This document shows positions 17,925 through 26,670 of a stretch of DNA of 64,000 bases, piece by piece. Positions within the stretch are counted from its first letter, which is position 1. Each line of letters starts with the position of its first letter. The translations under genes and the position numbers were made by a program. The stretch spans positions 4,152,001 through 4,216,000 of the forward strand of contig NZ_CP015318.1 of NCBI RefSeq assembly GCF_001686985.1. The letters run 5' to 3'. The notes under the pieces were generated by a model. The model was not told the DNA's origin. It ran no database searches and worked only from the letters and a program-made list of their open reading frames with translations. The stretch is from Mesorhizobium amorphae CCNWGS0123. GTDB lineage: Bacteria; Pseudomonadota; Alphaproteobacteria; Rhizobiales; Rhizobiaceae.

Positions 17925-18398
17925 CTAGGCCATCTCCGGTCGCAAGCCGACCGTTGTGCGGTCGACGATTTCGCGTAGCGCGAAGGACGAGTTGATCTTC
18001 GTCACATGCGGCATGGCCGACAACCATTCCTTGTGGATGCGCTCGTAGTCAACAAGGTCCTTGGCGGCGATGCGCAGAATGTAGTCGTATTCGCCGGACA
18101 TCAAATGGCAGGAGAGCACGTTCGGGCAACGCTTGATCGCCGCCTCGAAGTCCGACAGCGTCTTCTCGAATTGCCCCGACAGCGATATATGAACGATCGC
18201 CGTCATCTGGTGGCCGAGTGCGGCATTGGAGAGCCGTGCGTGGTAGCCACGGATGGTTCCGGATTTCTCCAGATTGTCCAGCCGCCGCGAACAGGCCGAC
18301 TGCGACAGGCCGACCTTCTCGGCAAGCGCGGCGTTGGGTATCCGCCCATCCTTCTGCAATGTCTCCAGAATGGCGATATCAATCCTGTCGAGCGGCAT
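17925..18398 (-). CDS. Lrp/AsnC-family transcriptional regulator, probable AldR
   Basis: A 157-residue Lrp/AsnC regulator. The N-terminal winged HTH covers about residues 5-60 (DIAILETLQKDGRI, VGLSQSACSRRLDNLEKSG), followed by the RAM effector-binding domain (about 70-150, VLSCHLMSGEYDYILRI). It is divergent from alanine dehydrogenase, the usual arrangement for AldR, which activates ald in response to alanine. The start at 18398 was chosen over the longer ORF because it begins at the HTH and has GAAGGA 9 bases upstream. The target is inferred from position only. Confidence 0.9.
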   Translation of the reverse strand: MPLDRIDIAILETLQKDGRIPNAALAEKVGLSQSACSRRLDNLEKSGTIRGYHARLSNAALGHQMTAIVHISLSGQFEKTLSDFEAAIKRCPNVLSCHLMSGEYDYILRIAAKDLVDYERIHKEWLSAMPHVTKINSSFALREIVDRTTVGLRPEMA

Positions 18399-18431
18399 TC
18401 TTCGGGATTCCTTCGAAGATCTTGATATTTC

Positions 18432-18495
18432 GCGCAACGATTATCGAAACGCGCAGGTCAGCGCAAGCGCATTCGCAAACACTTGCGCAACGATT
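18432..18495 (+). promoter_or_regulatory. Candidate Lrp/AldR operator region upstream of ald
   Basis: GCGCAACGATT occurs twice in direct orientation, at 18432-18442 and 18485-18495, 53 bp apart, close to five helical turns. Between them are further GCAA-type elements (GCGCAAGCG, TTCGCAAAC). Clusters of spaced half-sites are how Lrp-type regulators usually bind. The region lies between the divergent regulator and ald genes. Confidence 0.45.
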
Positions 18496-18555
18496 CGTGG
18501 TTCACTCACTTCATACAGGGAACGTGCCCTCAAAGGGCCGGATCAGGAGAAGAAA

Positions 18556-19671
<1,116 letters not shown>

Positions 19672-19699
19672 TATCCTGACAAAAGAATTCCTCCTGTCG

Positions 19700-19730
19700 C
19701 CCGCCGGTTCACCCCGGCGGGTTTTTCTTT
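19700..19730 (+). terminator. Intrinsic terminator of ald
   Basis: An 8-bp perfect stem (CCCGCCGG with CCGGCGGG) and a 6-base loop, followed by TTTTTCTTT on the plus strand. Confidence 0.9.
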
Positions 19731-19734
19731 GCCC

Positions 19735-19785
19735 GGAGCAATTCCAGGAAAAGTGTGTAGCGGTTTTCCGTCCGGAGTTGCGACG
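19735..19785. repeat. Dispersed palindromic repeat, copy B
   Basis: Same block order as the element at 17849: GAGCAATTCCAGGAAAAG, then GTAGCGGTTTTCC, then TCCGGAGTTGC. The ends GCAATTCC...GGAGTTGC are inverted, and AGGAAAA pairs with TTTTCC inside, so the element can fold as one hairpin. It lies directly after the ald terminator. Confidence 0.6.
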
Positions 19786-19812
19786 AACTGCCCAAAGAAA
19801 AAGCGCGCAAAC

Positions 19813-19837
19813 AAAAAAGCGGAGCCAAAGCCCCGCT
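19813..19837 (-). terminator. Terminator-like hairpin, minus orientation, no gene upstream
   Basis: AGCGGGGC and GCTCCGCT pair (one G-T pair) around a TTTG loop on the minus strand, followed by six Ts. The nearest annotated minus-strand gene (DUF1203) ends more than 300 bp away. Confidence 0.6.
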
Positions 19838-20116
19838 TCCTCGATGTCGAGATTTGCCGCCGGTTCATCCGCGGTCGGCAATCGATCGACGACTACCTTT
19901 TAGCGCTCTTATGCGACGGGAGTGCGACAGTCGTCACCATCTTTCGCTCCGCCATGATCAATACGCGCTGTGTGAAGCACTTCACATTCGGCGTTCGAAA
20001 ACTATGCCTACACAGGTGTCGTTCCCTGACGGCTCGAGCCGCTCCCAGACGCCGGCGAATACCAAGCTTTGCCGGCGGCTTCGGCCGCAGCTTCTGTCGC
20101 GACTATTTTCCCCAAC

Positions 20117-20147
20117 TGCCCGCCAGACTATCGGCGGGCATCTTTTT
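20117..20147 (+). terminator. Terminator-like hairpin, plus orientation
   Basis: TGCCCGCC and GGCGGGCA form an 8-bp perfect stem around an 8-base loop, followed by TCTTTTT on the plus strand. It lies about 390 bp after the ald terminator. On the minus strand the downstream sequence is not T-rich, so it does not look like the end of the DUF1203 gene. Confidence 0.65.
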
Positions 20148-20155
20148 GCGCGCCG

Positions 20156-20623
20156 TCAGCCGCGATCGATCCGGCACTGGTAGCAATTGTTGCGCGCCGA
20201 GCGGACGTGGACGTAGGCGATGTCGTCGCGCTCGAACAGCGCCTCGGCGCGTGCCGCGATGGCGGTCGTCGGGATGACGCCGCCGCTGCCATAGACGATG
20301 CGGTCGTCGCTGCCATAGCCGCGCACGATATAGTCGCTGCTTTCGAGCATGTCGGGCAGTGCCTCGGCCTCATCGGCACGTTCGCATTCCTGCGCGTGCA
20401 GGAAGATCGGCCCGGTCTCGGCGTAAGGCTGCGGTTCCGGAAACGGCCGGTAGGCCAGGATCAGATAGGCATCGCCGGCGGCGACGTTCTTCAGGCAATG
20501 CCGGCACGGCACGCCGTCGCCGTCGGAAATACCCCGCTCGGGCGTATGGCCGTAAGCGTCAGGTCCACCGCGCTGCAGGGCTCTCACATCTTCCGTCGGC
20601 AGAGCTTTGAACTGGATGGTCAT
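20156..20623 (-). CDS. DUF1203 domain protein
   Basis: A 155-residue protein matching the DUF1203 pattern as I remember it: MTIQFKALPTEDVRALQRGG at the start, ISDGDGVPCRHCLKNVAAGD with a CRHC pair at about residues 40-43, YRPFPEPQPYAETGPIFLH in the middle and a C-terminal VHVRSARNNCYQCRI with a second Cys pair (CYQC). The two CXXC pairs may bind a metal. Function is unknown. It appears monocistronic. Confidence 0.82.
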   Translation of the reverse strand: MTIQFKALPTEDVRALQRGGPDAYGHTPERGISDGDGVPCRHCLKNVAAGDAYLILAYRPFPEPQPYAETGPIFLHAQECERADEAEALPDMLESSDYIVRGYGSDDRIVYGSGGVIPTTAIAARAEALFERDDIAYVHVRSARNNCYQCRIDRG

Positions 20624-20700
20624 GGCGAAATCTCCGGTGTCGTTGACCGGAAATTATGCTGCAGAGAAACCGCTTCCCACCCGATTCCTGCCAAGGCGGA

Positions 20701-21510
20701 TCAGTCCATCAGCGCATCGAGGCCGCGCACCAGCCCGATGGTTTCCTGCACCCGCCGGACGGCAAGCAGCGTACCGGCGACATAGGGTGCTGCTGACGAA
20801 CCCGCATCATGGCGGATGGTCAGCCGCTCGTCGGGCAGGCCGAACAGCGCCTCGCAGGACAGTATGTAGGATGGCAGGCGCAGCGCGTGCACCTGCACCC
20901 CCTCGCCCGCGCCGACAGCAGCACCGCGTGTTCCCGGCACGCCGGAGACCTCCGACACCGGCCGCGCGGTGGATGCCTTGCGGACATCAGCCAGCGCTTC
21001 CGCCAGTTCGCGCGCCGTGCCCGACGGCGCATCGGCCTTCCTGGCGCTGGCATAGTCGATGACCTCGACATCAGGCACGTATTTCGCCGCCATCAGCGCA
21101 AAACGCTTCATCAGCGTGGCGGTGATCGAAAAATTGCCGGCCGCGATGACGCCGACCCGGTTGGCACGCGCCGCCGCATCGATGTCGGCATAGTCGGCGG
21201 CTCCGAGCCCGGACGTGCCGATCACCACATGCCGTCCCTTCTCGATGGCGAGCAGCACGTGGTCCTTCACCACATCCGGCTTGGTGTAGTCGACCAGCAC
21301 GTCGGACGGCGCCTGCAGCGCCTGCGCCAGCGTGGCGGACGCGATCACGCCATTGGCCGGCACGCCGACCAGCAGGCCGGAATCTTGCCCCGCGCCGCTG
21401 CGCGACACCGCACCGGAGAGCAGCATGTCGGCCTGCGCCGCGATCGCCGGCACCAGTGCCTTGCCGACCCAGCCGGTCGCGCCTGCCATCACCACCCGTA
21501 TCGTCATCAT
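20701..21510 (-). CDS. dapB: DapB-family 4-hydroxy-tetrahydrodipicolinate reductase-like protein
   Basis: A 269-residue protein of the dihydrodipicolinate reductase family. The nucleotide-binding motif is GATGWVG at residues 9-15 (family GAGGRMG), VVIGTSG is near residue 95, GNFSITA stands for the family NFSIGV, and KADAPSGTA carries the conserved substrate loop. However, the usual catalytic HH pair before that loop is replaced: the sequence reads DYASARKADAP instead of EAHHRHKVDAP. The Lys is kept. It may therefore be a paralogue with another reaction rather than the lysine-pathway enzyme; the symbol is given only for family membership. It is monocistronic between DUF1203 and an OmpA-type gene. 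Confidence 0.75.
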   Translation of the reverse strand: MMTIRVVMAGATGWVGKALVPAIAAQADMLLSGAVSRSGAGQDSGLLVGVPANGVIASATLAQALQAPSDVLVDYTKPDVVKDHVLLAIEKGRHVVIGTSGLGAADYADIDAAARANRVGVIAAGNFSITATLMKRFALMAAKYVPDVEVIDYASARKADAPSGTARELAEALADVRKASTARPVSEVSGVPGTRGAAVGAGEGVQVHALRLPSYILSCEALFGLPDERLTIRHDAGSSAAPYVAGTLLAVRRVQETIGLVRGLDALMD

Positions 21511-21548
21511 CCGATCCTCCTTTGGCCCCTGGACGATCAGCGTTATGC

Positions 21549-21580
21549 AAAGAGCCCGGCTCGTTCAAGCCGGGCTCTTT
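21549..21580 (-). terminator. Hairpin terminator downstream of the OmpA-type gene
   Basis: A 13-bp perfect stem (AAAGAGCCCGGCT with its complement) and a 6-base loop. It lies 30 bp after the OmpA-type gene. The T-run is short on both strands (three Ts). Confidence 0.7.
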
Positions 21581-21609
21581 CCAGTATTGCTCCAGAATTC
21601 TGGTCAGGC

Positions 21610-22167
21610 TCAGCGGATGAAATCGTCGAAGCGGCGCAGCGTCACCCGGCGATTGCGCCAGTTCTCGTTCTGGGTCGGCACCAGCAGGAATTCTTCGCCA
21701 TAGCCGACGGTTTCCAGCGCATGACCCGGCACGCCGAATTCGCGCACCAGCGTCCGCTTCAGCGAGGCGGCGCGCTGTTCGGACAGGATCTGGTTCGACT
21801 GGAAGGAACCGACGGCGTCGGTATGGCCTTCGATCAGCACCCGGGCGCGAGGATCGCGGCGCAGGATGCGCTCGAGCGCGTCGGCGATGTTTTCGATCTT
21901 GCCGTACTGCGAACTGGAAATGGCGGCCGAGCCGAAGGCGAAATTGATCGACTGGATGTCGATCGAGCGCGCCATGCGCCTGAGATCCGGCCGCCGCTTG
22001 AACTCGCGGATGGTGACGCGCTGGTTGGGGCGCAGCTTCACCTTGGGTGGCGCTTCTAGCTGGCGCTCGATCGTCGCGGCGGACGGTGTCGTCGCCTGAG
22101 CGGATGCCAGGCTCGGCATGGCAAATGCCGCAATCATCGCCACGGCAAATGTGCGTCGGGTCAGCAT
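21610..22167 (-). CDS. OmpA-family peptidoglycan-associated protein
   Basis: A 185-residue exported protein. A Sec signal peptide covers residues 1-24 (hydrophobic FAVAMIAAFAMPSLASAQA). A proline/basic linker follows (PPKVKLRPNQR), then an OmpA-C-like peptidoglycan-binding domain from about residue 70: FAFGSAAISSSQ, VLIEGHTDAVGSFQSN and LSEQRAASLKRTL. The TDAVGS and RA motifs contact diaminopimelate in the family. There is no beta-barrel, so it is a soluble or periplasmic anchor rather than a porin. Its terminator is at 21549. Confidence 0.9.
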   Translation of the reverse strand: MLTRRTFAVAMIAAFAMPSLASAQATTPSAATIERQLEAPPKVKLRPNQRVTIREFKRRPDLRRMARSIDIQSINFAFGSAAISSSQYGKIENIADALERILRRDPRARVLIEGHTDAVGSFQSNQILSEQRAASLKRTLVREFGVPGHALETVGYGEEFLLVPTQNENWRNRRVTLRRFDDFIR

Positions 22168-22275
22168 GTCTCTTCTCCTTCGGCGCCGCTCTGTGATGGG
22201 CGCGTTGATGCTGAAGGCACCATGGCAAAGACAGTCTGAAGCGCGGATGAACGGTGGGTTCAGCTTAGGGAGAAG

Positions 22276-22848
22276 CTAAGGCCGCATGACACTGGCCGAA
22301 CGCTCGGCGAAGGTCATCGGATGCACGATCTCCTTCTTTTGCGCCACCGGCGCAAAGCCGAGTTTCTGGTAGAGCGGCAGGGCCGCGGGATGGTCGAGCG
22401 TGCAAGTCTGCACCGTCACCCGCTTCGGCCCATGCGACCACGCAGCGGCGATCGCCGCGCCCAGGAACCAGCGGCCGATGCCTTGCCCGGTGGCGTGCTC
22501 CATCATGCCGAAATAGGCGAGCTCGACTTCTTCCGGCAGATGCGGTTTGAGGTCGAAGAAACCGGCCGGCGCACCGTCGAGATAGAGCACCCTGATGTCG
22601 CGGTCTTCGCGATGCAGGCCGGCCGAAAGCTCTTCATCGTCCAGCCTCAGCACGTTGACCCAGTGCCATTTCCGCCCCACCCGATCCATCAAATAGCGAT
22701 AGAAATGCAGCGGAATATCCTTGACCTTCAGCAGCGCGATCTGGCGGTTGTACGGCACTGGCGGCGAGTAGGCCGGAGGCACATGCATTTCGAGAAACGT
22801 CACCGTGACGTCGATGTCTTCCAGCGCTCCGTTTTCCATCGCCGTCAT
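22276..22848 (-). CDS. GNAT-family N-acetyltransferase
   Basis: A 190-residue acetyltransferase of the GNAT fold. The CoA-binding motif A is seen as GMMEHATGQGIGRWFLGAAI near residue 125; the C-terminal LYQKLGFAPVAQ is the typical motif B. The N-terminal half is longer than in minimal GNATs. The acceptor is not predictable. The ATG at 22848 overlaps the stop of the sulfurtransferase gene in an ATGA, so the two are co-translated; longer in-frame starts would overlap the upstream gene more deeply. Confidence 0.85.
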   Translation of the reverse strand: MTAMENGALEDIDVTVTFLEMHVPPAYSPPVPYNRQIALLKVKDIPLHFYRYLMDRVGRKWHWVNVLRLDDEELSAGLHREDRDIRVLYLDGAPAGFFDLKPHLPEEVELAYFGMMEHATGQGIGRWFLGAAIAAAWSHGPKRVTVQTCTLDHPAALPLYQKLGFAPVAQKKEIVHPMTFAERSASVMRP

Positions 22849-23696
22849 TCCTTGCCCGTCACCACCGGCGTATCGCCAAGCCCGCCCCATTCGGTCCACG
22901 AACCGTCGTAAAGCCTGTTGTCGGCATGGCCAAGCGTCTCCAGCGCCAGCGTGATCGCCGCCGCCGTGATGCCCGAGCCGCACGACGTGACGACCGGCTT
23001 CGACAGATCGATGCCGGCATCCTCGATCACCTTGCGCAGGCGATCCCTGGGCAGCAATTCGCCGTTCTCGGCAAGGGCGGCAACCGGGACATTGCGCGCG
23101 CCCGGCATATGGCCTGAACGGACGCCGGCACGAGGTTCAGGCTCCGTGCCGGCGAAACGGCCGGCGGAGCGCGCGTCGGCGATCTGGCTTTCCCGTTTGT
23201 CGACGATGTGGCGCATCTCGGCGAGGCTGACGACGCGGCTTGCATCGAAATCGGCGTGGAAGATGCATGGTGCCATTTTGGTCTGCTCCGCGGTCACCGG
23301 GCGACCCTCGGCCTTCCAGCGGTCGAAGCCGCCGCTCAGGATGTAGACCTGGAACACGCCCATGACACGGAATATCCACCAGCCGCGCGGCGCCGAAAAA
23401 TAGCCGGGGCCGTCATAGACGACGATCGTATCATCGGCCGAAACGCCCATCCCGCCAACATACTGCGCGAAACTCTGCGGCGACGGCAGCGTATGCGGCA
23501 GGCCGGACTCCGGATCCGAGATCGCATCCTGGTCGAGGAACCGTGCACCCGGAATATGCCCCGCCTCATATTCGGCGCGCGCGTCGCGCCTCTGCGCCGG
23601 CAGGTACCAGGACGCATCGATGATCGTCAGACCCGGCTCCCCGAGGCGCTGCTGCAGCCAGTCCGCGTCGACGATGAAAGGACTGTCTTCGGCCAT
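22845..23696 (-). CDS. sseA: 3-mercaptopyruvate sulfurtransferase
   Basis: A 283-residue two-domain rhodanese. The N-terminal inactive domain begins FIVDADWLQQRL and contains AGHIPGARFLDQD; the C-terminal domain carries RSGHMPGARNVP and the catalytic loop CGSGIT with Cys239. The CGSGI loop is typical of mercaptopyruvate sulfurtransferases rather than thiosulfate ones. The start at 23696 has CAGGAG upstream and fits the family N-terminus better than the ORF start ten codons earlier. It lies in a run with alaX and a cysteine synthase gene, suggesting a sulfur amino acid context. Confidence 0.93.
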   Translation of the reverse strand: MAEDSPFIVDADWLQQRLGEPGLTIIDASWYLPAQRRDARAEYEAGHIPGARFLDQDAISDPESGLPHTLPSPQSFAQYVGGMGVSADDTIVVYDGPGYFSAPRGWWIFRVMGVFQVYILSGGFDRWKAEGRPVTAEQTKMAPCIFHADFDASRVVSLAEMRHIVDKRESQIADARSAGRFAGTEPEPRAGVRSGHMPGARNVPVAALAENGELLPRDRLRKVIEDAGIDLSKPVVTSCGSGITAAAITLALETLGHADNRLYDGSWTEWGGLGDTPVVTGKE

Positions 23697-23733
23697 TCTT
23701 TTTCTCCTGCTCGCCTGTGGCGGCAACTGACCT

Positions 23734-24477
23734 TCAGATCGCCGGCATCGGCCCGAAGCGTATACGGAAGCGCCGGTTCTCGCGGCCTTTCTTTTCGATC
23801 TTGCCGATATGGATCTCGCCGACTTCGCCGGTGCTCTTCACATGGGTGCCGCCGCAAGGCTGGCTGTCGATCGAGGCATTCTCGCCGATGCAGACCAGGC
23901 GGATCTTGCCGGTGCCGGCGGGCGGCCGCACATTCTTGGATTTCACCAGACCGGGATTGGCCGCCAGTTCCTCGTCGGTGATCAGACGGGTAAAGATCGG
24001 ATGGTCGGCACGCACCAGTTCCATCAGCCCCGCCGTCACGTCCTCCTTGGTGAAACCGGCATCCGGAATGTCGAAGTCGACGCGGCTGTCGTCCTCGGAA
24101 ACAGCGGCACCCGTGATCGGGTACGGACAGACAACGGTGAGCAAATGGCAGGCGGCATGCATGCGCATCAGAAGGTGCCGCCGCTCCCAATCGATGGCGA
24201 GCTTCAGCCGCTCGCCGACACCAGGAACCACCTGCTCCGGCGACGGTACATGGATGATCTCGTCCTTGGTCTCGCCGGTGATGGTGGCGGCAATGACGAT
24301 GCGGCTGCCATCGGCGCGCTCCAACGCACCGGTGTCGCCCGGCTGGCCACCCGACGTTGCATAGAAGATCGACCGGTCGAGGATGATGCCGCCGCGCTCG
24401 TTGACGGCGACCACTTGAGCCTCAGTCGTCCTCAGATAGGCGTCCTCGCGAAACAGCGCTTTGGTCTTGTGTGCCAT
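23734..24477 (-). CDS. alaX: Alanyl-tRNA editing protein AlaX
   Basis: A 247-residue stand-alone editing domain related to AlaRS/ThrRS, which removes Ser or Gly wrongly attached to tRNA-Ala. Zinc ligands are visible in MHAACH (His-x3-His, around residue 105) and in CGGTHVKSTGEVG near 205. The N-terminal beta-barrel begins TKALFREDAYLRTTEAQV and includes FYATSGGQPGDTG. The start ATG shares one base with the cysteine synthase stop (TGATG), so the pair is translationally coupled. The catalytic set is complete. Confidence 0.92.
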   Translation of the reverse strand: MAHKTKALFREDAYLRTTEAQVVAVNERGGIILDRSIFYATSGGQPGDTGALERADGSRIVIAATITGETKDEIIHVPSPEQVVPGVGERLKLAIDWERRHLLMRMHAACHLLTVVCPYPITGAAVSEDDSRVDFDIPDAGFTKEDVTAGLMELVRADHPIFTRLITDEELAANPGLVKSKNVRPPAGTGKIRLVCIGENASIDSQPCGGTHVKSTGEVGEIHIGKIEKKGRENRRFRIRFGPMPAI

Positions 24478-25511
24478 CACGCGACCTTTTCGAACGGCAC
24501 CGATATTTCCGCTTTCACTTCCATCCAGCCCGGCACCGGCAAATTCTTTTCGCGCAGGAACTCGGGGTTGAACAGTTTCGACTGGTAGCGCGTGCCGTAG
24601 TCGCAAAGGAGGGTGACGATGGTATGGCCGGGACCCAGTTCGCGCGCCAGCCTGATGGCGCCGGCAATGTTGATGCCGGTCGAGCCGCCGACGCACAGGC
24701 CTTCTTCCTGGATCAGGTCGAAGACGATCGGCAACGCTTCCTCATCCGGAATCTGGAACGAAAAATCCGGCGTGAAGCCTTCGAGATTGGCAGTGATGCG
24801 CCCCTGGCCGATGCCTTCGGTGATCGAGCTGCCCTCGGACTTCAATTCGCCGCTGGTGTAGAAACTGTAGAGTGCCGCGCCCAGCGGATCGGCGAGCGCG
24901 ATCTTGACGTCGTTGCTTTTGGCCTTCAGCCCAAGCCCAACGCCGGCCAGCGTCCCGCCGGAACCGACGGCCGACACAAAGCCATCGACCTTGCCGCCGG
25001 TCTGCGCCCAGATTTCCTGCGCCGTGGTGCGGATATGGCCGTCACGGTTGGCGACGTTGTCGAACTGGTTGGCCCAGATCGCGCCATTCGGCTCCGAATG
25101 CGCCATCTGCTCGGCCAGGCGCCCCGACAGCCTCACGTAATTGTTGGGGTTCTTGTAAGGCACTGCCGGCACCTCGATCAGCTCGCCACCGAGCATTTTG
25201 ATCGCGTCCTTCTTCTCCTGGCTCTGCGTGTCCGGGATGACGATCACCGTGCGATAGCCGAGCGCCTTGGCGACCAGCGTCAGGCCGATACCGGTGTTGC
25301 CGGCCGTTCCCTCGACGATGACGCCGCCCGGCTTCAAAAGCCCGCGCTGTTCGGCGTCGCGGATGATGAACAGGCCGGCCCGGTCCTTGACCGACTGACC
25401 CGGATTCATGAATTCGGCCTTGCCCAGGATCTCGCAACCGGTTGCTTCCGACGCCTTGTTGAGACGGATCAGGGGCGTGTTGCCAATCGCTTCGATCACA
25501 GAACGATGCAT
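24477..25511 (-). CDS. cysK: Cysteine synthase A (O-acetylserine sulfhydrylase)
   Basis: A 344-residue PLP enzyme that forms cysteine from O-acetylserine and sulfide. The PLP lysine is in NPGQSVKDRAGL (Lys42), the substrate loop is GTAGNTGIG at about residue 68, and GSGGTLAG near residue 180 binds the PLP phosphate. It is about 20-30 residues longer than E. coli CysK, with a C-terminal extension, as in several rhizobial paralogues. It is first in the cysK-alaX-sseA-GNAT run. Other family members (cystathionine beta-synthase-like) cannot be excluded. Confidence 0.9.
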   Translation of the reverse strand: MHRSVIEAIGNTPLIRLNKASEATGCEILGKAEFMNPGQSVKDRAGLFIIRDAEQRGLLKPGGVIVEGTAGNTGIGLTLVAKALGYRTVIVIPDTQSQEKKDAIKMLGGELIEVPAVPYKNPNNYVRLSGRLAEQMAHSEPNGAIWANQFDNVANRDGHIRTTAQEIWAQTGGKVDGFVSAVGSGGTLAGVGLGLKAKSNDVKIALADPLGAALYSFYTSGELKSEGSSITEGIGQGRITANLEGFTPDFSFQIPDEEALPIVFDLIQEEGLCVGGSTGINIAGAIRLARELGPGHTIVTLLCDYGTRYQSKLFNPEFLREKNLPVPGWMEVKAEISVPFEKVA

Positions 25512-25735
25512 GGAGATTCCTTAATGTAGGTGCGGCGAGACCCTAGAAACCCGAAGCTTCGGTTTCAAGGCAAGAATTTGCCTGGACTAGCGGCATTTCG
25601 GACACCGCAATTGCCAGGATGCGTCTCAAAACGGATGTGTTGTCAAAATGTTCATTTCCACATCGCGCGAAAAGCGCTCTTTTCATTCGATTTATCCGCC
25701 GCTAGAGCACTAGCGACACATTCACAGGGCGCAGC

Positions 25736-26557
25736 ATGACTCTCTATCGGGCCAACCCGAAGCACGGTGTCGCCTGGATCACCGGCGGCAGCAGCGGCAT
25801 CGGCCGTGCATTGGCCAAGGACCTCGCGGCGCAAGGCTATGCCGTTGCCGTGACCGCACTGGACTCCGATCCGGTCGACACGCTGCTCGTCGAAACGGCG
25901 CAGATGCCAGGCCGCGTCACCTCCTTTCCTTGCGACGTCACCGACGAGCAGCGCATGGCAGCGACGGTCGCGGCAATCGAAAAGGATCTCGGCCCGATCG
26001 TGCTGGCCGTATTCAACGCGGGGAACTACATCGCCACCCCTGGCGAAGACCTGATCGTACGGGATTTCCGCCGGTCCTTCGAGGTCAACTATTTCGGCAT
26101 CCTCAACGGCCTGGTGCCTGTCGTCGAGCACATGCGGGTGCGTTCGCGCGGCCATGTTGTGCTTGTCGGATCGGTGACGGCCTATTCCGGCTGGCCGACC
26201 ACTGCCGCCTATGGCGGCACCAAGGCGGCCATCAACATCCTGGCCGAGTCGCTGAAGTACGATTTCGACAAGATGAACATTCGCGTCCAGGTGATAAACC
26301 CGGGCTTTGTCGACACGCCGCTGACGGAAAAGAACATGCTGCCAATGCCGGGCCTGATGCCTGTCCATCGCGCTTCGCGCCGCATGGCGCGCGGCATCAA
26401 GTCCGGCGGCTTCGAAGTCACCTTTCCCTACCACATAAGCTGGCCCCTGAAGCTGCTCGGCCTGCTGCCGCGGCCGGTCGGACGCTGGGTGATCGGCCTG
26501 ACGACCGCCTGGATAGCCCGGCCGCTCAACTTCGACCGCAAGCCGCCCGGCGAGTAG
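25736..26557 (+). CDS. Short-chain dehydrogenase/reductase (SDR)
   Basis: A 273-residue classical SDR. The cofactor motif ITGGSSGIGRALAKDLA is at residues 15-31, the structural NAG motif is in VFNAGNYIA near 97, catalytic Ser is in VGSVTAYSGW, and YGGTKAA gives the Tyr/Lys pair at about residues 159-163. The C-terminal part is hydrophobic and basic, ending in a possible membrane-associated segment (WVIGLTTAWIARPL), a form seen in sphinganine- or ketoreductase-like SDRs. The substrate is unknown. It is followed by an alpha/beta hydrolase on the same strand. Confidence 0.9.
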   Translation: MTLYRANPKHGVAWITGGSSGIGRALAKDLAAQGYAVAVTALDSDPVDTLLVETAQMPGRVTSFPCDVTDEQRMAATVAAIEKDLGPIVLAVFNAGNYIATPGEDLIVRDFRRSFEVNYFGILNGLVPVVEHMRVRSRGHVVLVGSVTAYSGWPTTAAYGGTKAAINILAESLKYDFDKMNIRVQVINPGFVDTPLTEKNMLPMPGLMPVHRASRRMARGIKSGGFEVTFPYHISWPLKLLGLLPRPVGRWVIGLTTAWIARPLNFDRKPPGE

Positions 26558-26670
26558 CGATCGTCGGCGCGGCCGCGTCGTCCACTAGTGGCGACCGCGT
26601 CGTCCACAGGTCCCCGTTGCCTGTTTGCACTCGCGCCCATAGGTTGAGAATTATTGCGTGGAGTCTGTTA

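Larger units (their letters stand above)
19786..20155. other. Gene-free interval bounded by opposed terminator hairpins
   Basis: About 370 bp with no supported protein gene. A minus-oriented terminator-like hairpin opens it and a plus-oriented one closes it, each followed by a T-run, though neither has an obvious gene upstream. Several short ORFs occur on both strands, including a 20-codon minus-strand ORF with ATG near 19953, but none has a convincing ribosome-binding site. A small RNA on one or both strands is possible. I could not match a known RNA family. Confidence 0.4.

Noticed and set aside
20004..20183. 59-residue plus-strand ORF in the gene-free interval
   Set aside because: It runs through a terminator hairpin and into the 3' end of the DUF1203 gene, has no ribosome-binding site, and shows no recognisable features.
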